Shown here one piece after another: positions 1 to 6,833 of a stretch of 16,235 nt of DNA. Below the pieces are notes generated by a model. It was given only the letters and a program-made list of their open reading frames with translations. It did no database searches and was not told the DNA's origin. Within the stretch, counting starts at the first letter, position 1; each line of letters begins with the position of its first letter. Origin of the DNA: CAJCIY01 sp036379355 (GTDB lineage: Bacteria; Actinomycetota; Actinomycetes; Mycobacteriales; CAJCIY01); the NCBI GenBank assembly GCA_036379355.1, contig DASVGV010000084.1:1-16235 (forward strand), given 5' to 3'. A program made the position numbers and the translations under genes.

Positions 1-732
1 GTCCTGCGCGTACTCGAGGAGGAGGCCGGCCGGCTGGATGTCGACCCAGGCACGGTGGCGCTCGCGCAGGCCGGGATCCGGCACAGCTGCGACGCGACGC
101 TGGTGGGCATGGTGAAGCAGTACGACGCCGGGCGGCGCGACCTCCAGGAGCGGCTGGCGACCGAGCACGCCAAGCTCACCCACCTCGCGCTGCACGACCC
201 GCTCACCGGCTTGGCGAACCGCGCGCTGTTGATCGACCGGCTCGATCAGGCGCTGTGCCGCGCCGGCCGCCGGCCCGGCGGCATCGCGCTGCTGTACCTC
301 GACCTCAACGGCTTCAAGCAGATCAACGACCGGTACGGGCACCAGGCCGGGGACCGCGTGCTCATCGAGGTCGGCCAGCGTCTCGCCGCGCAGGTCCGCA
401 CCTGCGACACCGTCGCCCGCATCGGCGGCGACGAGTTCGTCATCTGCTGCGACCAGCTCTGCGACGGCCCCGGTGAGCTGGCGGCCATCGTCGACCGGGT
501 ACGCACCGCGGTCGCCGCACCGCTGCCGGACTTCCCCGGCGAGTGCGTCACGGCAAGCATCGGAACGGTCCTCGCGGCTCCCGAGTCGGACACCGACGCG
601 ATGCTCCGCGCCGCCGACGAGGCCATGTACGGGGCGAAGCGCGGGCGCACGGGAGACACGCTCAGCGTGCTGCCTCCGGTACATTCATCCTCTACTGCCC
701 CAGCAGGAGCACCCTCTACTGACCATCAGTAG
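1..732 (+). CDS. Diguanylate cyclase (GGDEF domain), C-terminal part, cut by left window edge
   Basis: The reading frame is open from base 1, so the true start lies outside the window; the GTG at 55 is internal to an already open frame. A helical, charged linker (about nt 100-190) leads into a GGDEF domain that begins with HDPLTGLANR near nt 192. The catalytic signature GGDEF is intact (nt 424-438), and the product-inhibition I-site RxxD (R-T-C-D, nt 397-408) sits exactly five residues upstream, so the enzyme should make c-di-GMP from two GTP and be feedback-inhibited. The domain ends around nt 650 and a short Ser/Thr/Pro-rich tail follows. No EAL domain follows. The input domain is not visible; the linker suggests an N-terminal sensor. 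The next gene starts 51 bases later on the same strand with no functional link apparent. Confidence 0.93.
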   Translation, partial: VLRVLEEEAGRLDVDPGTVALAQAGIRHSCDATLVGMVKQYDAGRRDLQERLATEHAKLTHLALHDPLTGLANRALLIDRLDQALCRAGRRPGGIALLYLDLNGFKQINDRYGHQAGDRVLIEVGQRLAAQVRTCDTVARIGGDEFVICCDQLCDGPGELAAIVDRVRTAVAAPLPDFPGECVTASIGTVLAAPESDTDAMLRAADEAMYGAKRGRTGDTLSVLPPVHSSSTAPAGAPSTDHQ

Positions 733-783
733 CCACTGCGCTGCAGGCGGTGTCGTCGACATCCGACCGAGGCCTGGAGCCGC

Positions 784-1437
784 ATGACGCACTTCCTGAC
801 CACGTACGTCGCCGACAACGGCTACCTCGCCGTGTTCGCGCTCATGGTGCTGGAGTCGATGTTCGTACCGATCCCCAGCGAAGTGATCATGCTCTTCGGG
901 GGGGCCCTGGCCGGCGGACTGCTCGCGCAGCCGGGCGAGGCGCACGTCACGTTGGTCGGCGTCGCGTTGCTCGGCGCCCTGGGCAACGTGGTCGGCTCCC
1001 TGATCGGGTACGCCATCGGCCGGTACGGAGGCGGCGCGCTGGTCGAGCACCGGTGGGTCTCCTGGCTGATCCGCCCGCACCACGTCGAACAGGCGAACGC
1101 CTTCTTCGACCGGCACGGCTCGGCGGCGGTGTTCCTCGGCCGGTTGCTGCCGGTCGTCCGGACGTTCGTGAGCCTGCCGGCCGGACTGGCCCGGATGCCG
1201 CTCGGCCGGTTCACGGTGTTCACCGCCCTGGGCTGCCTGCCGTGGACGTTCGCCCTGGCCGCCATCGGGGACGCGGTTGCCGCCAACTGGGACACCGTCG
1301 CGCACGGCTTCACCCTGTTCACCGTCGTGCTGGCCGTACTTCTGCTGATCGCTCTCGTCGTCTGGTGGCGGCGCAACGCCGGTACGGACGACCCCACCGA
1401 CCGCGAACTGGCGGAGGAGCCGAGAGTCCGCCCGTGA
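784..1437 (+). CDS. DedA-family membrane protein (candidate undecaprenyl-phosphate translocase)
   Basis: The 217-residue product shows the DedA/SNARE-associated (VTT) family layout: an N-terminal hydrophobic re-entrant segment with ES-x3-VPIPSE (residues 24-33), a glycine-rich helix (about 58-82), then the signature GR-LP-VR-T followed by LPAGLARMP (R120 and R126 conserved), and two C-terminal helices (about 145-165 and 172-194). The tail is charged and probably cytoplasmic. DedA proteins are polytopic inner-membrane proteins; members such as UptA have been reported to return undecaprenyl phosphate across the membrane. The ATG at 784 has a GGAG four bases upstream. The stop codon overlaps the GTG start of the next gene, a BcrC-like lipid phosphatase, so the two are probably translated together and may act in the same lipid-carrier cycle. 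That specific substrate is inference. Confidence 0.93.
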   Translation: MTHFLTTYVADNGYLAVFALMVLESMFVPIPSEVIMLFGGALAGGLLAQPGEAHVTLVGVALLGALGNVVGSLIGYAIGRYGGGALVEHRWVSWLIRPHHVEQANAFFDRHGSAAVFLGRLLPVVRTFVSLPAGLARMPLGRFTVFTALGCLPWTFALAAIGDAVAANWDTVAHGFTLFTVVLAVLLLIALVVWWRRNAGTDDPTDRELAEEPRVRP

Positions 1438-1958
1438 ACTACGGCCTGTTCCGGGACATCAACAACCTGTCGGGGAACGGCGCTTGGGACGCCGTCATGA
1501 AGTTCTCCGCCCAGTACCTGATCTTTCTGGCGGCCGCGGTGGTCGCCCTGCTGTGTCTCGACCGGCTGCGCCGCAGGCGTCTGACACCGATCGTGGCCAC
1601 GGCAGCGGGACTCGCCCTCACCTACCTGCTGGGCCGCCTCGGCGGGGCGCTGTACTCCGAGCGCCGCCCGTTCCAGGCCCACTCCGTGCACCAACTGATC
1701 ACGCACGCCTCGGGGCAGTCGTTCCCGAGCGACCATGCCACCGCGGCGTTCGGCCTCGCGCTCGTCGCCTTCGCGTTCCTGTCGCGACCGTGGGGGGTTG
1801 TGCTGTTCCTGCTCGCGCTGCTCATCGGGTTCGCCCGCGTCTACGTCGGCGTGCACTACCCGGGCGACATCGGCGGCGGACTGCTCGCGGCGGTCGTCGG
1901 CGTCGGCATCGTGGCCCTGGCCGGCCACCGTACGGCGGGTCGGCGCCGGCTGCCCTGA
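1434..1958 (+). CDS. PAP2-family phosphatase, BcrC-like undecaprenyl-diphosphatase
   Basis: I place the start at GTG 1434, which overlaps the preceding TGA (GTGA) and gives a 174-residue protein beginning MNYGLFRDIN, the usual beginning of BcrC-type enzymes. A longer frame reaching back to 750 is open but runs over the DedA gene and has no homology sense. The three PAP2 phosphatase motifs are present: RPF around R78-P79, PSDH at 98-101, and R135-x5-H141-x3-D145. H101, H141 and D145 would form the phosphohistidine catalytic set. AHSVHQLITHA just before motif two resembles BcrC rather than other PAP2 enzymes. Four to five hydrophobic helices place it in the membrane with the active site outside. 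Expected role: dephosphorylating undecaprenyl pyrophosphate to the monophosphate, for peptidoglycan synthesis and bacitracin tolerance. It converges on pxpC only nine bases away. Confidence 0.92.
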   Translation: MNYGLFRDINNLSGNGAWDAVMKFSAQYLIFLAAAVVALLCLDRLRRRRLTPIVATAAGLALTYLLGRLGGALYSERRPFQAHSVHQLITHASGQSFPSDHATAAFGLALVAFAFLSRPWGVVLFLLALLIGFARVYVGVHYPGDIGGGLLAAVVGVGIVALAGHRTAGRRRLP

Positions 1959-1974
1959 CGCTGCAGGTCAGGCA
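1951..1974. terminator. Possible bidirectional terminator between convergent genes
   Basis: A stem of six pairs (CCTGAC / GTCAGG) plus two more after a one-base bulge, with a seven-base loop, spans the nine-base gap between the PAP2 stop and the pxpC stop. No T-tract follows on either strand, so the call rests on position and symmetry only. Confidence 0.35.
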
Positions 1975-2750
1975 GGCACGAACCGCAGCGCCGTCCCGGG
2001 CCGGGACTGCACGACGGAGGCCAGGTCGGCAGGGTGCACGACGCCGACGATCGGATAGCCGCCGGTCACCGGGTGGTCCGCGGAGAAGACGACCGGCCGT
2101 CCGCTCGGCGGCAGCTGGACCGCGCCCCGCACGATCCCGACCGGCGGGACGGTCCGGTCGACCCCGAGTGAGGGACCGTCCAGCCGTACGGCCACCCGGC
2201 TGCTGTCGGCGGAGACGGTCCAGATGGTGTCCGTGATCGGTGGTAGGTCGCTCGGCCACGGGGTGGGCAGCAGCCGGATCGTTGCGGCGCGCGGGGTGGT
2301 CGCGGGGGCCGGACCCTCGCCGGGCCCCGGGTCGTCGCCGATCGCGATCACGTCGCCGTCGGCGACGGGGTCGGGCCCGAGGGTGGCGAGCTCGTCACGG
2401 CTGCGGCTGCCCAGGACCGGGGGCACGTCCACACCGCCGCGGACCGCGACGTACGCGATCAGGTCCCGGCAGGCCACGGCCAGGCGCTCGCCGCGGCGCA
2501 GGTGGCTGACCTCCGCGCCGGTCCCACCGGCGACGGCCACCGTCGCGGCCGTGACCGCCTCCAGGACGAGGCCGCCGAGCAGGACCTCCAGGCACGCGGC
2601 GCCGCGCCGGTTGCCGACCAGCGCGTTGGCGCGCCGGAGCAGCAGCGGGTCCACCGCGCCGGACGGGCTGACGCCCAGGGCGGCGAGACCGGGGCGGCCG
2701 AGGTCCTGGACGAGGGTGCGCGGGCCCGCCGACACGACCCGCAGGCTCAT
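1968..2750 (-). CDS. pxpC: 5-oxoprolinase subunit C (biotin-dependent carboxyltransferase/KipA family)
   Basis: This 260-residue protein belongs to the PxpC/KipA family, which with PxpA and PxpB hydrolyses 5-oxoproline (pyroglutamate) to glutamate with ATP in the cytoplasm. Visible landmarks are QDLGRPG near residue 15, GVSPSGAVD, a GGVDVPPVLGSRSRD block in the middle and SGRPVVFSADHPVTGGYP near the C terminus. It is somewhat shorter than the E. coli protein (about 310 residues). The frame is open upstream as far as 3542, but homology begins at the ATG at 2750, which overlaps the pxpB stop as ATGA. That overlap fixes the start and implies translational coupling. It is the last gene of the pxpABC set and converges on the PAP2 gene. 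Confidence 0.95.
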   Translation of the reverse strand: MSLRVVSAGPRTLVQDLGRPGLAALGVSPSGAVDPLLLRRANALVGNRRGAACLEVLLGGLVLEAVTAATVAVAGGTGAEVSHLRRGERLAVACRDLIAYVAVRGGVDVPPVLGSRSRDELATLGPDPVADGDVIAIGDDPGPGEGPAPATTPRAATIRLLPTPWPSDLPPITDTIWTVSADSSRVAVRLDGPSLGVDRTVPPVGIVRGAVQLPPSGRPVVFSADHPVTGGYPIVGVVHPADLASVVQSRPGTALRFVPA

Positions 2751-3331
2751 GCCGGCTCGAACCGGAGGGCGACGCCGGGGCGCAGCACGGCAGGCGGCCG
2801 GCGGGCGAGGTCCCACAGCACGGCGGTGGTGGTCCCGAGCAGGTGCCAGCCTCCCGGGCTGCTTGCCGGGTAGATCCCCGTCCACCCGCCGGCGAGCGCG
2901 ACCGACCCGGCCGGCACCCGGGGTCGCGGTTCGGCTCGTCGGCCCACCGCCGCCAGCGCCGGATCGAGCCCGCCCAGGTAGGCGAAGCCAGGGGCGAACC
3001 CCATGAACGCGACGCGGTACGTCGCCGCGCTGTGTCGCCGTATCACCTCGCGGCGGTCCAGCCCGGTCAGGCGCGAGACCTCGTCGAGGTCGGCGCCGTC
3101 GTACCGCACGGGCACGGTGACCGGCTCGGCGGCCGGGGGCCGGTCCGGCGGCTCCAGCGACTCCACGAGCCGGGCGATGGACGGCACCAGCTCCGGCCGG
3201 GCGCACACGACGACGAGGTCCTGCGCGCCCGGGACGGCGTCGACGACGCCCGTGACGGACCGTGCCGCCTCGGCGACCAGGCACGGGTCGCGCGGGGTGA
3301 CGACGAACGCCCGGTCGCCGTACGGCTTCAC
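2747..3331 (-). CDS. pxpB: 5-oxoprolinase subunit B (KipI/allophanate hydrolase subunit 1-like)
   Basis: The 194-residue product carries the family signature GFAPGFAYLGGLDP and, further on, PRPRVPAGSVALAGGWTGIYP and SSPGGWHLLG, typical of PxpB/KipI and of the N-terminal half of allophanate-hydrolase-type enzymes. The start MKPYGDRAFVV matches the usual beginning of the family and uses GTG at 3331, overlapping the pxpA stop as GTGA. A much longer frame running upstream to 3994 is a shadow of pxpA. PxpB works with PxpC in the ATP-dependent activation of 5-oxoproline that PxpA then opens. In Bacillus the homologue KipI also binds the KinA kinase, a role I would not assume here. Confidence 0.95.
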   Translation of the reverse strand: MKPYGDRAFVVTPRDPCLVAEAARSVTGVVDAVPGAQDLVVVCARPELVPSIARLVESLEPPDRPPAAEPVTVPVRYDGADLDEVSRLTGLDRREVIRRHSAATYRVAFMGFAPGFAYLGGLDPALAAVGRRAEPRPRVPAGSVALAGGWTGIYPASSPGGWHLLGTTTAVLWDLARRPPAVLRPGVALRFEPA

Positions 3332-4032
3332 GCGAACGCCGAGACCGACACGCCGCGGGACTCCAGCGCTGCCCGCACGTCGCGGGCGAGGCGCACGGCT
3401 CCGGGGGAGTCGCCGTGTACGCAGACCGACCGGAACGCGCGGCGGACCACCGTGCCGTCGCGGGCCGTGACCTGACCCTGCGCGGCGGCCACGGCCTGGG
3501 CGACCGCAGCGTCGTGGCCCAGCAGTGCGCCCTCCTCGCCACGCGGGACCAGCGTCCCGTCGCGGCGGTAGCCCCGGTCGGCGAACGCCTCCGGCACCGC
3601 CCCGTCCAGGTGGCTGTGCAGCACCGGCAGTCCCAGCTGGCGCGCGGCGGCCGCGACCGCCCGGCCCTGAGCGGGATGCGACAGGCAGCCCCAGTACAGC
3701 GCCCCGTGCGGCTTCACGTACCGCACCGCCGTCCCCTCGACGCGGCACAGGGCGTCGAGCGCGCCGGCCTGGTAGATGACCTCGGCTTCGAGCTCGTCGG
3801 GGTCGACGTCGAGGAACCGCCGCCCGAACCCCGCGAGGTCGCGGTACGAGACCTGCGCGCCGACCGTGACGCCGCGTTCGGCGGCCGCCGCGACGACGCG
3901 CCGCAGTCCGCGCGGGTCGCCCGCGTGGAACCCGCACGCGACGTTGGCGCTGGTCACCACGTCGAGCAGTGCGACGTCGTCGGTGAGGGTCCACACGCCG
4001 AACCCCTCGCCGAGGTCGGCGTTGAGATCCAC
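3328..4032 (-). CDS. pxpA: 5-oxoprolinase subunit A (LamB/YcsF family)
   Basis: A 234-residue LamB/YcsF protein beginning with the hallmark MDLNADLGEGFG and continuing with TSANVACGFHAGDP (about residues 27-40), VGAQVSYRDLAGFGRR and VKPHGALYW. These Asp, Asn and His clusters form the active-site face of the TIM-barrel-like fold in the family. PxpA is the hydrolytic component for opening the 5-oxoproline ring. The start is GTG at 4032, preceded by a GAGAGG ribosome binding site eight bases upstream; an in-frame stop lies a few codons further up, so no alternative is needed. Length is close to the usual 240-250. It sits 28 bases downstream of an alpha/beta-hydrolase lipoprotein gene on the same strand, too close for a complete separate promoter in the gap. 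Confidence 0.96.
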   Translation of the reverse strand: MDLNADLGEGFGVWTLTDDVALLDVVTSANVACGFHAGDPRGLRRVVAAAAERGVTVGAQVSYRDLAGFGRRFLDVDPDELEAEVIYQAGALDALCRVEGTAVRYVKPHGALYWGCLSHPAQGRAVAAAARQLGLPVLHSHLDGAVPEAFADRGYRRDGTLVPRGEEGALLGHDAAVAQAVAAAQGQVTARDGTVVRRAFRSVCVHGDSPGAVRLARDVRAALESRGVSVSAFA

Positions 4033-4060
4033 CGGTTGATCCTCTCAGCGCCGGAGCCGG

Positions 4061-5011
4061 TCAGCCCAGGAAGGACGTGACGGCCGGCACGAACGCGGCC
4101 TCGTCCTGGAACAGGAACGCGTGTGCGGCCTGGTCGTACAGCTGGAGCCGCGCTCCGGGGATCGTGTGCGCGAGCGTTGTCGAGTTCGCCGGCGGCACGA
4201 GCTGGTCGTCGGTGCCGTCCGCCACGAACGTCGGCGCACGGATGGTGCCGATCCGCTGCCCGGCAGGTTCCTGCCCGGTCGCCCACGACGCGAGCGCCTG
4301 CCCCTGTTGGGCGAGCACGGCGGGCGTGGGCGTGGAGAAGTCCGGATAGGTGGCGATCGCGGCGACATAGCTGTGCTCCGCGTCGGTCGCGCCCGGCGGG
4401 AACAACAGTGACAGCAGTGCCGCCGGGTCGGTGGCGACCGACGCGAGCTTGGCCGTCACCGCCGCCGACGGCAGGGTGGCGTGCCCGTTGCCCGGCAGCG
4501 TGGCGGCCAGCACCAGGTGCCCGACCAGATCGGGGTGCGTGACCGTCAGTGCCTGGGCGATCATGCCGCCCATCGACCAGCCCAGCACGTCGACGTGCGT
4601 CAGGTGCAGCGCGCGGACGAAGGCGGCGGTCTGCTCGGCCATGGCGGTGATGGTGAGCGGGCCCGGCAGCGGGCTGGTCCGCCCGACGCCGGCGTTGTCG
4701 AAGGTGATCACCCGGTGGGTGGCCGCCAGCGCGTCGACGAATGTCGGGTCCCAGGCGTCCATCGTGCCGCCGAACCCCATGATCAGCAGCAGGGGTGGGC
4801 CGGTGCCCGTCTCGCGGTAGGAGACCGCGCCGTCCGTCGTGCTGACCGTCCGGACCGGGACGCCGGTGATGGAGCCCTGCGTCGGAGGCACGCTCGGATG
4901 AGCGCTCCCGCCCGTCGCCGGGGCAGTCGCCTGGCCGCCGCCGCCGCAGCCGGCGAGCACCGCGACCGCGGCCACGGCCGCGCAGAGCAGGGCCGGCCGT
5001 CGTCGCACCAC
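4061..5011 (-). CDS. Secreted alpha/beta-hydrolase lipoprotein
   Basis: The 316-residue product starts with a lipoprotein signal: positive residues 3-5, a hydrophobic core, and lipobox VLAGC with the lipidated cysteine at position 22. A Gly/Pro/Thr-rich linker runs to about residue 50. The rest is an alpha/beta-hydrolase: an oxyanion HG-like loop MGFGG (about 78-82), nucleophile elbow GWSMGG with S146, acid D269 in DGTDDQLVP, and H297 in AAHAF. All triad residues are present, so it should be an active serine hydrolase anchored outside the membrane. The substrate is unknown. GTG 5011 is the longest start; the adjacent GTG at 5008 is an alternative. It precedes pxpA by 28 bases, suggesting one transcript. 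It diverges from the HiPIP-like/PerR operon. Assignment to a named esterase family is not possible by eye. Confidence 0.9.
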   Translation of the reverse strand: MVRRRPALLCAAVAAVAVLAGCGGGGQATAPATGGSAHPSVPPTQGSITGVPVRTVSTTDGAVSYRETGTGPPLLLIMGFGGTMDAWDPTFVDALAATHRVITFDNAGVGRTSPLPGPLTITAMAEQTAAFVRALHLTHVDVLGWSMGGMIAQALTVTHPDLVGHLVLAATLPGNGHATLPSAAVTAKLASVATDPAALLSLLFPPGATDAEHSYVAAIATYPDFSTPTPAVLAQQGQALASWATGQEPAGQRIGTIRAPTFVADGTDDQLVPPANSTTLAHTIPGARLQLYDQAAHAFLFQDEAAFVPAVTSFLG

Positions 5012-5103
5012 GCCAGGCTAGGCCACCGCCGGACGAGTGATATTCTTTCTCAACAGAGAGAAGTTCTCGACAGAGTGACGCCCCCGAAACCCGTGGAGGG
5101 AAC
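5012..5103. promoter_or_regulatory. Divergent promoter region with AT-rich island
   Basis: This 92-base gap separates two divergent transcription units. It contains an AT-rich island (about 5038-5070) that stands out from the GC-rich surroundings, including TGATATTCT, which could supply a plus-strand -10 element (TATTCT, 5041-5046). No clear -35 is visible. A GGAGGG ribosome binding site at about 5095-5100 serves the gene at 5104. The region must hold the promoters for the hydrolase gene (leftward) and the HiPIP-like/PerR operon (rightward), unless those lie within neighbouring genes. Confidence 0.55.
5058..5068. promoter_or_regulatory. Inverted repeat, candidate PerR/Fur-type operator
   Basis: GAGAA-G-TTCTC is a perfect 5-1-5 inverted repeat, with a second imperfect repeat (TCTC-AACA-GAGA) just left of it (5047-5058). 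It lies about 40 bases before the start of the operon that encodes a PerR-type regulator. Fur-family operators commonly have a one-base-centred dyad, so autoregulation is plausible. The bases do not match a consensus I can quote. Confidence 0.35.
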
Positions 5104-5346
5104 GTGCCCGAGTTCGACATTCCGATGCCTGAACCCACCGAACTCGACGAGACGCGCAACCAGGAGCTCATGCACCTGGCCAAGGACGCGGTGCTGCGCG
5201 GCAAGCCCAAGGGTGACGAGAAGTGCCAGAACTGCCTCTACTACCTCGACACCAGCGAGGACATCTCGTACTGCTGGCACCCCAAGCTCCGCGTGCTGGT
5301 CGGCGCGGAGTGGTGGTGTCAGTGGTGGGAGGAGATCCCCGAATGA
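5104..5346 (+). CDS. Small four-cysteine HiPIP-like iron-sulfur protein
   Basis: This 80-residue protein has exactly four cysteines, C41, C44, C57 and C72, spaced CX2C-X12-C-X14-C, followed or surrounded by aromatic residues (YY near 46-47, WW at 70-71, WW at 74-75). That arrangement resembles high-potential iron-sulfur proteins and the small HiPIP-fold subunits of benzylsuccinate synthase and 4-hydroxyphenylacetate decarboxylase, so I infer a single [4Fe-4S] cluster. No signal peptide is seen, so it is cytoplasmic. The first 30 residues are acidic and helical. GTG 5104 is preceded by GGAGGG three bases upstream. It overlaps the PerR-type gene by ATGA and heads an operon with rubrerythrin. 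No glycyl-radical enzyme is in the window, so a role in one is unlikely; an electron carrier or redox sensor for rubrerythrin is a guess. Confidence 0.82.
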   Translation: MPEFDIPMPEPTELDETRNQELMHLAKDAVLRGKPKGDEKCQNCLYYLDTSEDISYCWHPKLRVLVGAEWWCQWWEEIPE

Positions 5347-5774
5347 CACCGGCTGACGTGCGGTCGACACCGCAGCGGCGGGCCGTGCTGGAGGTGATCG
5401 AGCGCGCGACCGACCATCCGACGGCCGCCGAAGTGATCGCGCGCGTGAACGACCTCCTGCCCGGCGTGGGAGCCGCCACCGTCTACCGCACCCTGGGGTG
5501 GCTCGTGTCCACCGGCCAGGTCGCCGAGCTGCGCCTCGGTGGGACCGCGACCCGCTACGACCGGAACATCGACCATCACGAGCACCTCGTCTGCGATCGC
5601 TGCGGCGGCGTCGAGGACGTCGTGCTCGGCCTCGACCCCCCGCAGTTCCTCGCATCCCTCCCGACGCGCGGCGACTTCACCGTCACCGGCTACGACCTGC
5701 GCGTGCACGGCGTCTGCCACCGCTGCGACGTCCCTGGACCCACCACCGATTTCGACCCGAAGGAGCACCGATGA
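5343..5774 (+). CDS. Fur-family regulator of PerR type (peroxide sensor)
   Basis: The 143-residue protein has a winged-helix DNA-binding half (TAAEVIARV, then GAATVYRTLGWLV near 44-56) and a metal-binding dimerisation half. Structural zinc cysteines are C84-x2-C87 and C125-x2-C128. Aligning by eye to Bacillus PerR, all five regulatory ligands are kept: H25, D73, H79, H81 and D92. The aspartate at the last position, rather than the glutamate of Fur, is the feature associated with peroxide-sensing PerR. The start is ATG 5343, overlapping the upstream TGA; an open frame from 5223 has no matching N-terminal homology. It lies between an iron-sulfur protein and rubrerythrin, consistent with repression of a peroxide-defence operon that includes its own gene. 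Fur or Zur function is less likely. Confidence 0.93.
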   Translation: MTPADVRSTPQRRAVLEVIERATDHPTAAEVIARVNDLLPGVGAATVYRTLGWLVSTGQVAELRLGGTATRYDRNIDHHEHLVCDRCGGVEDVVLGLDPPQFLASLPTRGDFTVTGYDLRVHGVCHRCDVPGPTTDFDPKEHR

Positions 5775-6199
5775 CAGACCTCAAAGGCAGCAAGACCCAT
5801 GCGAACCTGAAGGAGGCGTTCGCCGGCGAGAGCATGGCCAACCGGCGCTACCTGTTCTTCGCCCGCAAGGCCGAGATCGACAAGCAGGCCGACGTGGCCG
5901 AGCTGTTCCGGGACACGGCCGAGGCCGAGACCGGACACGCGTTCGGGCACATCGAGTTCCTCGTGGGCGCGGGTGACCCGGCGACCGACGAGCCGATCGG
6001 CACGACCGAGGAGAACCTTGCCTCGGCGGTGGCCGGCGAGACCTACGAGTTCACCGCGATGTACCCGGGCTTCGCCAAGACGGCCCGCGACGAGGGCTTC
6101 GACGAGATCGCCGACTGGTTCGGCACGCTGGCGCGGGCCGAGCGGACCCACGCCGGCCGGTACGAGAAGGCGCTGGAGAAGCTGCGCGCCGGTTCGTGA
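5771..6199 (+). CDS. Rubrerythrin (diiron peroxidase, no rubredoxin domain)
   Basis: A 142-residue four-helix diiron protein. The ligand set matches rubrerythrin: E20, E53-x2-H56, E90-x2-E93 and E124-x2-H127. There is no cysteine at all, so the C-terminal rubredoxin domain of classical rubrerythrins (about 190 residues) is absent, and electrons must come from a separate carrier. It reduces hydrogen peroxide to water in the cytoplasm. ATG 5771 overlaps the regulator's TGA (ATGA) and has AAGGAG six bases upstream. The iron-sulfur protein at the head of the operon is an obvious candidate partner for electron supply, though this is inference. Downstream is a DUF3501 gene, a pairing seen in other bacteria. 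Confidence 0.95.
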   Translation: MTDLKGSKTHANLKEAFAGESMANRRYLFFARKAEIDKQADVAELFRDTAEAETGHAFGHIEFLVGAGDPATDEPIGTTEENLASAVAGETYEFTAMYPGFAKTARDEGFDEIADWFGTLARAERTHAGRYEKALEKLRAGS

Positions 6200-6230
6200 G
6201 GCGGCAGGCATGCAGGTGAAGGGAGCGGAC

Positions 6231-6833
6231 ATGGCACGACTGTCGGTCGACGAGCTGATCCTCGACCCACCCGCGTACGGGCAGGTGCGGGCCGAGCGCC
6301 GCGCCGAGGCGATGGCCTGGCGGCAGGCCAGACGCGTTCGGCTGGGCGACCTGGTGCTGCTGGAGTTCGAAAGCGCGGAGACGCTGGCGTACCAGGCCCA
6401 GGAGATGCTCTACGTCGAGCGGGTCACCGACCCGGACCTCGCGGCGGCCGAGATCGCGGTCTACGAGCGGCTGCTGCCGCAGCCCCGCCTGGCGACCGCG
6501 ACGATGATGCTCGAGCTCGCCGACGACACGCAGGTCCGCGCCGAGCTCGGCCGGCTCGACGGGCTGCACAACGCCGTCCGCCTCGAGGTCGGCGGCACCC
6601 GGGTGCCCGCTCGCGACATCCCGCCGCCCGACGAAGGGCCGGCGGGGCACACGGTGACCGTGCACTTCCTCGGCTTCGACCTGCCGGCCGACGCCGGCGA
6701 GCTGTTCGGCGAGGCGGACGCCGCCCGGCTCGTCCTCGACCATCCGGCGTACCAGGCCGACGCCGTGCTCGGCGCCGACCTGCTGCGGCTGCTGGCGCAC
6801 GACTGCACCGCGGCCGCCCTGGGGGCCGGCTGA
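6231..6833 (+). CDS. DUF3501 family protein
   Basis: The 200-residue protein has the recognisable DUF3501 pattern: LSVDELILDPPAYGQVR at the start, RRVRLGDLVLLEFESAET, QAQEMLYVERVTDP (about 59-72), then LPQPRLATATMMLEL, and VTVHFLGFDLP near 143-153. The biochemical role of the family is not established; in many bacteria it is found next to rubrerythrin and an iron-sulfur protein. The start chosen is ATG 6231, with GGGAG five to six bases upstream; an ATG at 6210 is also in frame but has a poorer site. The gene lies 31 bases after rubrerythrin and is probably in its operon. No cysteines are positioned as a cluster ligand set. No signal peptide or membrane helix is seen. Confidence 0.88.
   Translation: MARLSVDELILDPPAYGQVRAERRAEAMAWRQARRVRLGDLVLLEFESAETLAYQAQEMLYVERVTDPDLAAAEIAVYERLLPQPRLATATMMLELADDTQVRAELGRLDGLHNAVRLEVGGTRVPARDIPPPDEGPAGHTVTVHFLGFDLPADAGELFGEADAARLVLDHPAYQADAVLGADLLRLLAHDCTAAALGAG

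Noticed and set aside
2751..3542. Longer upstream start for pxpC, giving 524 residues.
   Set aside because: The extra sequence is a shadow of pxpB and pxpA; family homology starts at the ATG at 2750, which overlaps the pxpB stop.
3954..5210. A 418-codon minus-strand frame covering the hydrolase lipoprotein region, including its N-terminal leader.
   Set aside because: Its protein is Arg/Gly-rich shadow; the correct frame carries the lipobox, S146 elbow and triad.
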